Assembly: GCA_021208685.1 (NCBI GenBank)
Contig: JAJOJJ010000039.1
Location: forward strand, 1 to 32,785
Reading direction: 5' to 3'
Length of the DNA: 32,785 bases
Source of the DNA: Saccharospirillaceae bacterium
GTDB lineage: Bacteria > Pseudomonadota > Gammaproteobacteria > Pseudomonadales > Oceanobacteraceae
Part shown: positions 25,801-32,785 of the stretch, in pieces
Layout of the letters: every line of letters starts with the position of its first letter
Numbering within the stretch: position 1 is the stretch's first letter
Made by a program: the position numbers and the translations under genes
The notes under the pieces: model-generated
The model's database searches: none
Told to the model about the DNA's origin: nothing
Seen by the model: only the letters and a program-made list of their open reading frames with translations

Positions 25801-27713
25801 CATACAGCACGGAATGAATCCTGAAATAAGCCCTTTACGGCTGCAATATTAATACTGTCTGACAAGGTATAGCGCAGCAGGAAATTATGAATCCATATGC
25901 GCTGACCATCGGCACAGGTAATTTCATACGGGTGCTCGCCCATTACCCGCAAGCCGAGATTTTCCAGCACCGGAATGACATCCGATAGTGGCAAAATCGT
26001 ATCACGGTTAAACAGTTTAAAACGCAGTTCATTATCGCTTTCTTCCAGTTCGCGATAAAAACTCATACCCAGCTGACCAGCGCTCTGTTCGCATAAATTT
26101 TCCATATGCTGCACATCAACCACGGCGGTACGTGCGCTGAAATTTTCACGGTAACCCGCCGGAAAGGCATTACGGTAACGGTGAAACTGGTGATTTCCTT
26201 TTTCTTCACCCGCCTGTTCAATAAGAGCATCATGCAGATCATCCTGCCAGGAACGGGCAACCTGACGAATCTTTCTGGCGACAGCCTGCTCATCAAAAAC
26301 TACCGGATTTTCCGGATTAAGCCGCAATGTATACTGCGTCCGGGCAAGAATGGATTCAGAAAAATACGTGTTAAATTCAATATCCAGCGGTGAAAACTCT
26401 GCAGCAAGAACGGCTTCAATGCGCTGACGTAACTCTGTGTTATAGATATCGCGGGGAACATAAGCCAGACAGGAGATGAACTTACTGTAAGAATCCTTGC
26501 GCAAATAAACCCGGGTTTGCCGTCGCTCCTGAATATTAAGAATACTCAGCGATGTGCGATACAGCTGATCAGCCGTTGATTGGAATAACTCATCGCGGGG
26601 ATATACCTCCAGTATCCGGTTCAGCTCCTTACCGCTGTGACTGGCCGGATTAAACCCCGCCATCTGGCGCACTTCATTCAGTTTCTCCCGCACCAGCGGA
26701 ATATTGTTCGGCGTTTCGATATACACAATGGAGGTATAAAGCCCCATAAAACGGATACCGCCAGTCACTTCGCCTTCTTTATTAAAGAACTTGACCACCA
26801 CATAATCCGGATAGGCGGGGCGATGAACCCGGCTGCGGCTGCCGGATTTCATAAAACTGACAATCTGCTGATTGGTGATAAAATCGCGCACCTCATCTTC
26901 CAGATCACGCAACAGTAAGCGATCACGACTGGCTTTGTTGTAATTAAACAACCCAAGATCCTGCGTGGTATCCCTGACGACGTATTCCTCTTTACCCGTG
27001 CGATCAATATAAAACTCATCGCAGGCAAGAAAAGTAAAATGATTGTTGCTCAGCCAGCGTAAAAACTCCTGAGCCTCTTTATAATCTGCAGCCCGGTCTT
27101 TATGGTGTGGTTTATTAAGACGGTTAATGGTCGTACCGGCTTTTTCAATAATGGCTGAAAAATCGTTCACACAAGCCGTGACTTCTGCAATCACCCCGAG
27201 CAGCTCCTCCGTCAGTGACTGCAGCAAAGCGGTATCAGAATGATGATCAAACTCGATATAAACGATGGCTTCAGACGTGGATCCTTTCTCTTCCTGAGAC
27301 CAGTCGTTTTCGGTTTTCAGCTGATGCTTTTTATCCCGCTGCGCATTCAGCACACAATAATGAATCGAATGTAAAGACAACTGCCGGGTATTCAGTTGCA
27401 TGCGAACCGAATCGACCAGAAACGGCATGTCATCGCAAACAATTTCGACCACGGTATGAATCGACTGCCAGCCGTGATTTTCATAGTCGGGGTTAAATAC
27501 CCGTACCTTGGCCTCATGGGGTTTTCGCTGCTGAATAAACTGCCAGCAGGACAGCGTGGCTCCGTACACGTCCTCTACCGACCGGGCAAGCAACTCATCC
27601 GCCGGAACGCCGGAAAAGTACAGAGAAGCGAAGCGTTGCAGTACAGCCGCCTGCTCGTTATGGTTACGTTCCTGAATCAGTGTGTGCAAAGCGGTTAGCA
27701 TATTGTTATCCAT
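22851..27713 (-). CDS. gdhB: NAD-specific glutamate dehydrogenase, large 180-kDa type
   Basis: The 1620-residue enzyme deaminates L-glutamate to 2-oxoglutarate with NAD+, a catabolic step in the cytoplasm. Its length equals that of the Pseudomonas large GDH as I recall it. An N-terminal regulatory half (about 1-700, ACT-like regions) precedes the catalytic core. The core has [23 protein letters not shown], catalytic K846 in [23 protein letters not shown] of the nucleotide-binding fold, and [14 protein letters not shown]. A long C-terminal helical domain (about 1150-1620) follows. The ATG at 27711-27713 has a poor ribosome site; Met5 is an alternative. In Pseudomonas and Streptomyces relatives the enzyme is allosterically controlled and induced by amino acids such as arginine; no regulatory site is clear here. 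It is divergent from the moxR operon with a 187-base shared upstream region. Confidence 0.95.
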   Translation of the reverse strand: [1620 protein letters not shown]

Positions 27714-27839
27714 AATTGAGCTGTTATTGATAAGCCTAGATCATTTTAACCGTGCTGCGGCGCGGGCCAGCGTCAGGCCCGTCACATGCGCGGTGCCGAT
27801 ACCGCAGTGAACTTTCTCCAACGCAACCCGTCAGAGCCA

Positions 27840-27867
27840 TTGACCAAATGCTTTGAGTCTCTAAAAT
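27840..27867 (+). promoter_or_regulatory. Sigma70-type promoter of the moxR/Bat operon
   Basis: TTGACC (27840-27845) and TAAAAT (27862-27867) are separated by 16 bases; each matches the consensus in 5 of 6 positions. Transcription would start near 27874, about 27 bases before the moxR ATG. The gdhB promoter on the other strand in this gap (27714-27900) is not clear. Confidence 0.75.
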
Positions 27868-27900
27868 CCGAATTAAATCAACGCTCTGGATAAAAAGAAG

Positions 27901-28860
27901 ATGACTGAACAACACGGTTTTGCACGCTTAAAAGAAGCTCTGCAACAACAGATTATTGGCCAGCCCCATCTCGTTGAACGCTTGTTAATCTGCTTATTAA
28001 GTGATGGTCATTTGTTGGTAGAGGGTGCTCCCGGCCTGGCAAAAACCAAAGCCATCAACGCCCTGGCTGACCGCATTGAGGGGGATTTCAAACGCATTCA
28101 GTTCACCCCCGACCTGCTGCCCGGTGACATTACCGGCACCGAAATTTACCGCCCGCAACAACAGACCTTTGATTTTCAGGCCGGGCCGATTTTCCACAAT
28201 CTGATTCTGGCCGATGAAATCAACCGCGCACCGGCCAAAGTACAGAGCGCCCTGCTCGAAGCCATGGCCGAACGTCAGGTGACGGTTGGCGGTGTTACCC
28301 GACCACTGTCGTCGTTGTTTATGGTGATGGCCACCCAGAACCCAATTGAGCAGGAAGGCACCTACCCGCTGCCGGAAGCCCAGCTCGACCGCTTTATCAT
28401 GCACGTGGTCATTGATTATCCGGACAGCGAAGCCGAACAGAAAATTCTGCGTCTGGCGCGTGGCGAAGCCATGCAACAGTCCGGTGGTGACAACGTCAGA
28501 CTGCCACAGGATGTCGTGTTTTCCGCCCGCCAGCAGGTCCTGAATCTGCACATGAGTGATGCGGTTGAGCAATATCTGGTGCAACTGGTCATGGCCAGCC
28601 GCCGTCCGGAATCGTATGGCAAAGACCTCGCCAGCTGGATCGAATACGGCGCCAGCCCTCGCGGCACTATCGCCCTGGACCGCTGCGCCCGCGCCCACGC
28701 CTGGCTGAACGGGCGTGATTACGTCAGCCCTGACGACGTACAGGCCGTGGCCCACGATGTGCTGCGTCACCGCCTGCTGCTGAGCTTTGAAGCCGAAGCC
28801 TCCGGCATGACCGTGAATAAAGTCATCAACGAATTGCTGCAACGGGTACCAGTTATCTGA
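27901..28860 (+). CDS. MoxR-family AAA+ ATPase
   Basis: The 319-residue ATPase has Walker A GAPGLAKT (42-49), Walker B LILADE (101-106), sensor 1 ATQN (144-147) and the family insert GDITGTEIYRPQQQTFDFQAGP. EAQLDRF and the C-terminal lid helices (ASPRGTIALDRCARAHAWLNGRDYV) follow. MoxR proteins act as chaperone-like ATPases with von Willebrand A proteins encoded beside them, here four downstream genes. It is cytoplasmic. A GGA/AAGAAG-type ribosome site and a good promoter lie upstream. Its TGA overlaps the next ATG (TGATG). The order is typical of Bat-type (Bacteroides aerotolerance-like) operons in gammaproteobacteria. Confidence 0.93.
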   Translation: MTEQHGFARLKEALQQQIIGQPHLVERLLICLLSDGHLLVEGAPGLAKTKAINALADRIEGDFKRIQFTPDLLPGDITGTEIYRPQQQTFDFQAGPIFHNLILADEINRAPAKVQSALLEAMAERQVTVGGVTRPLSSLFMVMATQNPIEQEGTYPLPEAQLDRFIMHVVIDYPDSEAEQKILRLARGEAMQQSGGDNVRLPQDVVFSARQQVLNLHMSDAVEQYLVQLVMASRRPESYGKDLASWIEYGASPRGTIALDRCARAHAWLNGRDYVSPDDVQAVAHDVLRHRLLLSFEAEASGMTVNKVINELLQRVPVI

Positions 28861-29816
28861 TGCACCAGAACGGACACTTCTCTGCAGGCGCCGAAATCCT
28901 GCCCGCCAACCTGGTGCAGCTGCGCACGCTGGCACGCCAGTTACCGCTGCATCAACAGAAAAAGGTGCTGAACGATCTGACTGGCAGCCATGCATCCGCC
29001 ATCCGTGGCCGGGGGCTGGACTACGCCGAGGTGCGTGAATACCAGCCAGGTGACGATATCCGCGCCATGGACTGGCGGGTAACCGCCCGCACTGGTGATG
29101 CACACATCAAGGTTTTCCGCGAAGAAAAGGAACGGCCTGTTCTGCTGGTCTGTGATTTGCGCGCCAACATGCGTTTTGGCAGCCGCCGGGCGCTCAAACA
29201 GGTGCTGGCAGCCGACCTCACGGCACTGTTCGCCTGGGCGGCTCTTGAGCACGGTGACCGTATTGGCGCTCTGTTGTTTAACGATGACGAGGAAACGGAT
29301 CTGCGCCCCAAAACCGGCCGCAGGCAAGTGCTGCACCTGCTGAGCGCACTGACGGCTGTGAATGCCTCGCCTGCCGCGGACAGCCGCCAACGGATGCAAC
29401 AGATCTGCCGCCATCTGCGGCGCATTGCCCGCCCCGGCAGCGCCATTTACTTTATCAGCGACTGGGCAGGCTTTGATGCCGAGTGCGAACAACATCTGCA
29501 CGCGGTGACCCGACATTGCGATCTGGTTGCTGTTCATCTTTCCGATCCACTGGAAGCCGAATTACCGCCACCGGGACTTTACAGCCTCAGCGATGGCCAG
29601 CAGCGCCTGTCTCTCGACAGTTCCAGCCGCCGTCAGAGGGAAGAATATCAGCAGGCCTTCGATCGGCGCCTGAACACACTGCAACAACAGCTGCTGCGTA
29701 TTCACGTGCCGCTGATTCCCCTCAGCACCAGCGAGGCCGACCCGCTGCCGTTACTGCGTCAGGGGCTGGGACTAGGGCTGGGTATGCTCAGCCGGTCCCG
29801 CGGAGGCAAGCGCTGA
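28860..29816 (+). CDS. DUF58 domain-containing protein
   Basis: The 318-residue protein contains the DUF58 core GRGLDYAEVREYQPGDDIRAMDWRVTART (50-78), then FREEKERPVLLVCDLRANMRFGS (87-108), where a von Willebrand A fold begins. The metal-site motif DxSxS of VWA domains reads D99-L-R-A-N103, so both serines are replaced; many DUF58 proteins lack a full metal site. Such proteins are regular partners of MoxR ATPases and probably act as adaptors at the membrane or in the cytoplasm. No clear membrane helix is seen. The ATG overlaps the moxR stop with no good ribosome site of its own, so translation is likely coupled. DUF4381 follows after 2 bases. Confidence 0.92.
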   Translation: MHQNGHFSAGAEILPANLVQLRTLARQLPLHQQKKVLNDLTGSHASAIRGRGLDYAEVREYQPGDDIRAMDWRVTARTGDAHIKVFREEKERPVLLVCDLRANMRFGSRRALKQVLAADLTALFAWAALEHGDRIGALLFNDDEETDLRPKTGRRQVLHLLSALTAVNASPAADSRQRMQQICRHLRRIARPGSAIYFISDWAGFDAECEQHLHAVTRHCDLVAVHLSDPLEAELPPPGLYSLSDGQQRLSLDSSSRRQREEYQQAFDRRLNTLQQQLLRIHVPLIPLSTSEADPLPLLRQGLGLGLGMLSRSRGGKR

Positions 29817-29818
29817 GC

Positions 29819-30337
29819 ATGAAGCCGCAAACCGAATCCCTGCCGCTGTATGATATTCATCTGCCCGACCCGGTCAGCGCCTGGCCACCGGCTCCCGGGT
29901 GGTGGTTACTGCTCGCCTTAGTCATTATTGCCGCGCTCGTCGCTGCGTTCTGGTGGCGGCGGCAATACCGGCAACAACAGCGTCGGCGTGATTGCCTGCA
30001 ACAGCTGCAGAACCTGCGCTCTCATTTTGACAAAACCGATGCTCAGGCCTGCGCTCAGGTCAATGAAATCCTGAAACTGTATTGCCTGCGGCATTTCCCA
30101 CAAGCCGTTGCCCTGCATGGTCAGTCATGGGTTGATTTTCTGAATCAAAACAACCCGGTGCCGTTATTTCATCATCAGAGTGCGCGGGCTCTGGCAGAAG
30201 CGCCTTATGCCCCCGACCGCAACGACTGGCGTCAGCACTATGGCGACTTCGCCGATTTGCTGGCTCTGGCCCAGCGCTGGTTAAACAATGCACAAGCTCC
30301 CCAACAGCAGCCTGCACCTGACACGGAGGCCAAATAA
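29819..30337 (+). CDS. DUF4381 domain-containing membrane protein
   Basis: The true gene is the last 172 codons of a longer open frame. I start at ATG 29819 (MKPQTESLPLYDIHLPDPVSAWPPAPGWW), which gives the usual DUF4381 opening; GGAGG lies 14 bases upstream, and the upstream part would overlap DUF58 in another frame. A single membrane helix (about 27-46) with a basic Arg/Gln-rich patch after it is followed by a cytoplasmic-looking helical domain with NEILKLYCLRHFPQAVALHGQSWVDFLN and RNDWRQHYGDFADLLALAQRW. The family has no known function but is a fixed member of MoxR/Bat operons. Its TAA overlaps the next ATG (TAATG). Confidence 0.88.
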   Translation: MKPQTESLPLYDIHLPDPVSAWPPAPGWWLLLALVIIAALVAAFWWRRQYRQQQRRRDCLQQLQNLRSHFDKTDAQACAQVNEILKLYCLRHFPQAVALHGQSWVDFLNQNNPVPLFHHQSARALAEAPYAPDRNDWRQHYGDFADLLALAQRWLNNAQAPQQQPAPDTEAK

Positions 30338-31341
30338 TGGAGTTTCACTGGCCCTGGGCATTTTTTCTGTTGCCGCTGCCGTGGATTATCCGGGCCTTCC
30401 TGCCGCCATTAAAAGTCGAGCAGGCCGCACTGAAAGTACCGTCGCTCAGGCCATGGCGATTGCCTGACAACCAGATGGGGGAACGTCAGACGCAACAGAA
30501 TCTGAGTGGCTGGCTGCTGCCACTGGCATTATGGGTTGCCCTGATCAGCGCACTCTCGCGCCCTTATCAGGTCGGAGAAATTGTGCAGATGCCGGTTTCA
30601 GGCCGTGATCTGATGCTGGCGGTGGATATTTCCCAGAGCATGGAAATTGAAGACATGCGGCTGAACAACAGACCCGCCAACCGATTGGCCGTGGTTAAAC
30701 AGGTCGTCAGCGATTTTATTGAGCAGCGCAGCGGCGACCGTATGGGTCTGATTCTGTTCGGCAGCAATGCCTATCTGCAGGCGCCACTGACCTTTGATGC
30801 CCGCACCGTCAGCACCTTTCTGAACGAAGCGCAGATTGGTCTGGCCGGCAAAAAAACCGCCATCGGCGATGCGATCGGCTTAACCATCAAACGTCTGCAG
30901 CATCACCCGGAACAAAGCAGGGTAATGATTCTGCTCACCGACGGGGCCAATACCGCCGGCGAAATTGAGCCATTAAAAGCCGCTGAACTGGCGGCCAGCA
31001 ACGGCGTAAAAATCTACACCATCGGCCTGGGGGCTGATGTTATGGAAGTGTCCAGTTTCTTTGGTACGCGCAAGGTCAACCCGTCACGGGATCTGGACGA
31101 GAATGCCCTGCGGGAAATCGCCCGCCAGACCGGTGGTGCCTTTTTCCGCGCCCGCGATACGGAAGAGCTGCAGAATATTTATCAGTTTATTGATGACCTT
31201 GAGCCCACGGAAAAGGACCCGCAGATCTACCGTCCGCAACAAAGCCTGTTTCACTGGCCGTTGGCCATCGCGTTTATCATCAGCCTGCTGCTTGCCCTGC
31301 GGCAGCGCTTCAGCCGTTTATCTGCCGGAGGTCACGTCTGA
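30337..31341 (+). CDS. batA: VWA domain-containing protein BatA-like
   Basis: The 334-residue inner-membrane protein has an N-terminal hydrophobic pair (about 5-20 and 57-73), a von Willebrand A domain from about 90, and a C-terminal membrane helix (about 304-322). The metal-binding motif is intact: VDISQSME gives D97, S99 and S101, and LLTDGANTAGE supplies a second site. BatA-type VWA proteins form a membrane complex with BatB and are thought to work with MoxR. The start overlaps the DUF4381 stop and has GGAGG upstream. The TGA overlaps the next ATG at 31341. Confidence 0.92.
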   Translation: MEFHWPWAFFLLPLPWIIRAFLPPLKVEQAALKVPSLRPWRLPDNQMGERQTQQNLSGWLLPLALWVALISALSRPYQVGEIVQMPVSGRDLMLAVDISQSMEIEDMRLNNRPANRLAVVKQVVSDFIEQRSGDRMGLILFGSNAYLQAPLTFDARTVSTFLNEAQIGLAGKKTAIGDAIGLTIKRLQHHPEQSRVMILLTDGANTAGEIEPLKAAELAASNGVKIYTIGLGADVMEVSSFFGTRKVNPSRDLDENALREIARQTGGAFFRARDTEELQNIYQFIDDLEPTEKDPQIYRPQQSLFHWPLAIAFIISLLLALRQRFSRLSAGGHV

Positions 31342-32785
31342 TGGAATGGCTCAGTCAGTTTCATTTTTTGCGCCCGCTCTGGTTGCTCGCCGCACTGCCC
31401 GCACTGGTCATCTTCGGCCTGCTGTTACGCCGTACCCTGAACAGCGGTCAGTGGGCCAGCGTGATTGATGCCCATTTGCTGCCTTACATGCTGGAACAGC
31501 GACCAGGCAACAAACGCCAGCAAGGATTATGGTGGGTAGTGGCCGCCTGGCTGCTGGCCTGTCTTGCACTGGCCGGACCAAGCTGGGAGAAATTACCGCA
31601 ACCGTTGCAGAAAAATCAGGATGCGCTGGTGATTCTGCTCGATATGTCGGCTTCGATGGGCGCGCAGGACCTGAAGCCCTCACGCGCGGTACGCGCCATT
31701 CAGAAAGTCACCGATATTGTCCGCAGCCGGGCCGATGGTCTGACAGCACTGATTGTCTATGCCGGTGATGCACACACCGTCACACCGCTGACCGATGACC
31801 GCGACACCATCGAAAACCTGCTGCCCTCGCTCTCGCCTTTCATTATGCCAAGCCCCGGCAGCCGTCCCGATAAAGCCATTCAACTGGCCCAGCAACTGGT
31901 CACCGATGCCGGTATTCAGCGCGCGCGTCTGCTGCTGCTGACCGATGGCATTATCCCAAAAGACATTGAGCGCATCCGCACAGCCTTAGACAGCCAGCGC
32001 TTCCAGCTTAATGTTCTCACCATCGGTACTGCCGAAGGTGCCCCCGTACCGATGCCCGGGGCCGGTTTTCTGCGCGATGGCAGCGGCACCATCGTCCTGC
32101 CACAACTGGATCTCGCCCCCATCCGCGACCTAAGCCGTGAGCTGAATATCCCCTGGCAAACCCTGAGCATTAACGACAGCGACTGGCAAAGCCTGCTACC
32201 GGAACAGCCGCAGACCGTCGAGCAGCAGGATGTCTTTGCCCGTTTTGATCAATGGCATGACGCCGGCTATTGGCTGGTCATTATCCTGTTGCCCGTCGCT
32301 CTGCTGTTATTCCGCCGTGGCGTCTTGTTCAGCCTGTTGCTGTTGCCGTTATGCTGGCCCGACAACAGCTATGCACTGGAATGGAAAGACTTATGGCAAA
32401 CCCCGGATCAACAAGGGGCTGAACTGTTTGAACAGGACCCGGCCAAAGCCGCTGAAGCATTCAGCGACCCAAACTGGCGCGGCGCTGCCGCTTACCGTGC
32501 AGGCGATTATGAAAGCGCCGCCAAAGCCTTTGCCGAAGGCCCGCAAACCGCCATCAGTCACTACAACCGTGGAAATGCACTGCTGCAGGCCGGAAAACCG
32601 GATGAAGCCATCGCCGCCTATGATGAAGCGCTGGCGCTGAACCCGGACATGAAAGAAGCAGCGGCCAACCGCGAGACGGCTGAAAAACTCAAACAGCAGA
32701 AGGAACAGCAAAAACAGAACGGCCAGCAGCAGAACGGCCAGCCGCAGAACGGCCAGCCGCAGAACGACCAGCAGCAGGACGGCCA
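31341..32785 (+). CDS. batB: BatB-BatC fusion: VWA domain plus TPR protein (3' end cut by window)
   Basis: The frame from ATG 31341 stays open to the right edge (481 full codons), so the gene is incomplete here. Two N-terminal helices (about 12-29 and 62-80) precede a von Willebrand A domain with an intact metal motif DMSAS (D101, S103, S105) and LLLTDG. A membrane helix lies at about 308-325 and a second hydrophobic stretch at 328-340, which looks like a remnant of a BatC signal. The TPR unit (about 401-445, YNRGNALLQAGKPDEAIAAYDEALALNP) follows, then a Gln/Asn-rich tail. BatB and BatC are separate in some bacteria but fused in many gammaproteobacteria. It overlaps batA by one base in an ATGA-type junction and has GGAGG upstream. 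A batD-like gene would be expected beyond the window. Confidence 0.9.
   Translation, partial: MEWLSQFHFLRPLWLLAALPALVIFGLLLRRTLNSGQWASVIDAHLLPYMLEQRPGNKRQQGLWWVVAAWLLACLALAGPSWEKLPQPLQKNQDALVILLDMSASMGAQDLKPSRAVRAIQKVTDIVRSRADGLTALIVYAGDAHTVTPLTDDRDTIENLLPSLSPFIMPSPGSRPDKAIQLAQQLVTDAGIQRARLLLLTDGIIPKDIERIRTALDSQRFQLNVLTIGTAEGAPVPMPGAGFLRDGSGTIVLPQLDLAPIRDLSRELNIPWQTLSINDSDWQSLLPEQPQTVEQQDVFARFDQWHDAGYWLVIILLPVALLLFRRGVLFSLLLLPLCWPDNSYALEWKDLWQTPDQQGAELFEQDPAKAAEAFSDPNWRGAAAYRAGDYESAAKAFAEGPQTAISHYNRGNALLQAGKPDEAIAAYDEALALNPDMKEAAANRETAEKLKQQKEQQKQNGQQQNGQPQNGQPQNDQQQDG
32719..32785 (+). repeat. 15-base tandem repeats encoding an Asn-Gly-Gln-Gln/Pro-Gln tail
   Basis: Four 15-base units begin at 32719, 32734, 32749 and 32764, with a partial fifth from 32779 to the window edge. 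The consensus is AACGGCCAGCNGCAG, with a third-unit copy identical to the second and an AACGACC variant in the fourth. Translation gives NGQQQ/NGQPQ units in the low-complexity tail of the BatB/BatC fusion. The array probably continues past the window, so its length is unknown. Confidence 0.95.

Noticed and set aside
27997-29103. Open frame of 368 codons on the minus strand opposite moxR and DUF58
   Set aside because: Both + strand genes have intact motifs and coupled junctions. The antisense frame crosses both and resembles no protein family I know.
29153-29172. Degenerate metal site in DUF58 as a sign of a broken gene
   Set aside because: Loss of the DxSxS serines is common in DUF58 proteins, and the frame and neighbouring junctions are intact.
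29483-29818. Extended N-terminus for the DUF4381 protein
   Set aside because: The extra 112 codons overlap DUF58 in another frame and look like random Arg/Pro-rich translation; ATG 29819 gives the family start.
32719-32785. CRISPR-like short repeats
   Set aside because: The units are contiguous without spacers and keep the reading frame of the BatB/BatC protein, so they are a coding minisatellite.

Overview
The window looks like chromosomal DNA of a marine-type gammaproteobacterium of the Oceanospirillales/Pseudomonadales kind. This rests on family recognition only: an HrpB helicase end, a 1620-residue NAD-dependent glutamate dehydrogenase, RMF, fused RlmKL, a DUF2835 protein, and the neighbourhoods rlmKL / rmf / pyrD and gdhB / moxR cluster, which I remember from Pseudomonas. 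GC content is moderate (roughly mid-50s by eye) and base use looks even throughout. I see no insertion sequence, prophage, CRISPR array, tRNA or rRNA gene.

Layout. 1-1010: 3' end of hrpB. 1160-5016: a coupled gene pair, a small membrane-anchored protein with a histidine cluster and a large secreted metalloprotease with four Ig/cadherin-like repeats and a GlyGly-CTERM tail. 5073-7601: orphan 7TMR-DISM hybrid histidine kinase. 7614-9314: TSUP permease (-), a small glutaredoxin (+) and riboflavin synthase (-). 9459-11312: patatin-like phospholipase and a CobB-type sirtuin, only 3 nt apart. 11546-15723: RND efflux adaptor and permease. 15797-17410 (-): a TfoX C-terminal-domain protein and an ammonium transporter. 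17674-19821 (-): rlmKL. 19991-20185 (+): rmf. 20291-21322 (-): pyrD with a good sigma70 promoter. 21439-27713 (-): gdhB, an exported protein of unknown function and a DUF2835 protein, closely packed in transcription order. 27901 to the right edge (+): a Bat-type operon, moxR - DUF58 - DUF4381 - batA - batB/batC fusion, still open at the window end.

Working together. The Bat cluster has four consecutive start/stop overlaps or short gaps and one clear promoter, so it is very likely one transcript encoding a MoxR AAA+ ATPase with inner-membrane von Willebrand A proteins. The gdhB group links glutamate catabolism to an uncharacterised periplasmic protein by position only. The amt, rlmKL, rmf and pyrD block is housekeeping (nitrogen uptake, ribosome modification and hibernation, pyrimidine synthesis).

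Novelty. Most of the window is ordinary core genome. The least described parts are the metalloprotease with its coupled His-cluster partner (1160-5016), the exported GTDKLGHFF-motif protein downstream of gdhB (21666-22841), and the two long inverted repeats between rlmKL and amt. I do not see a clearly new multi-gene system.
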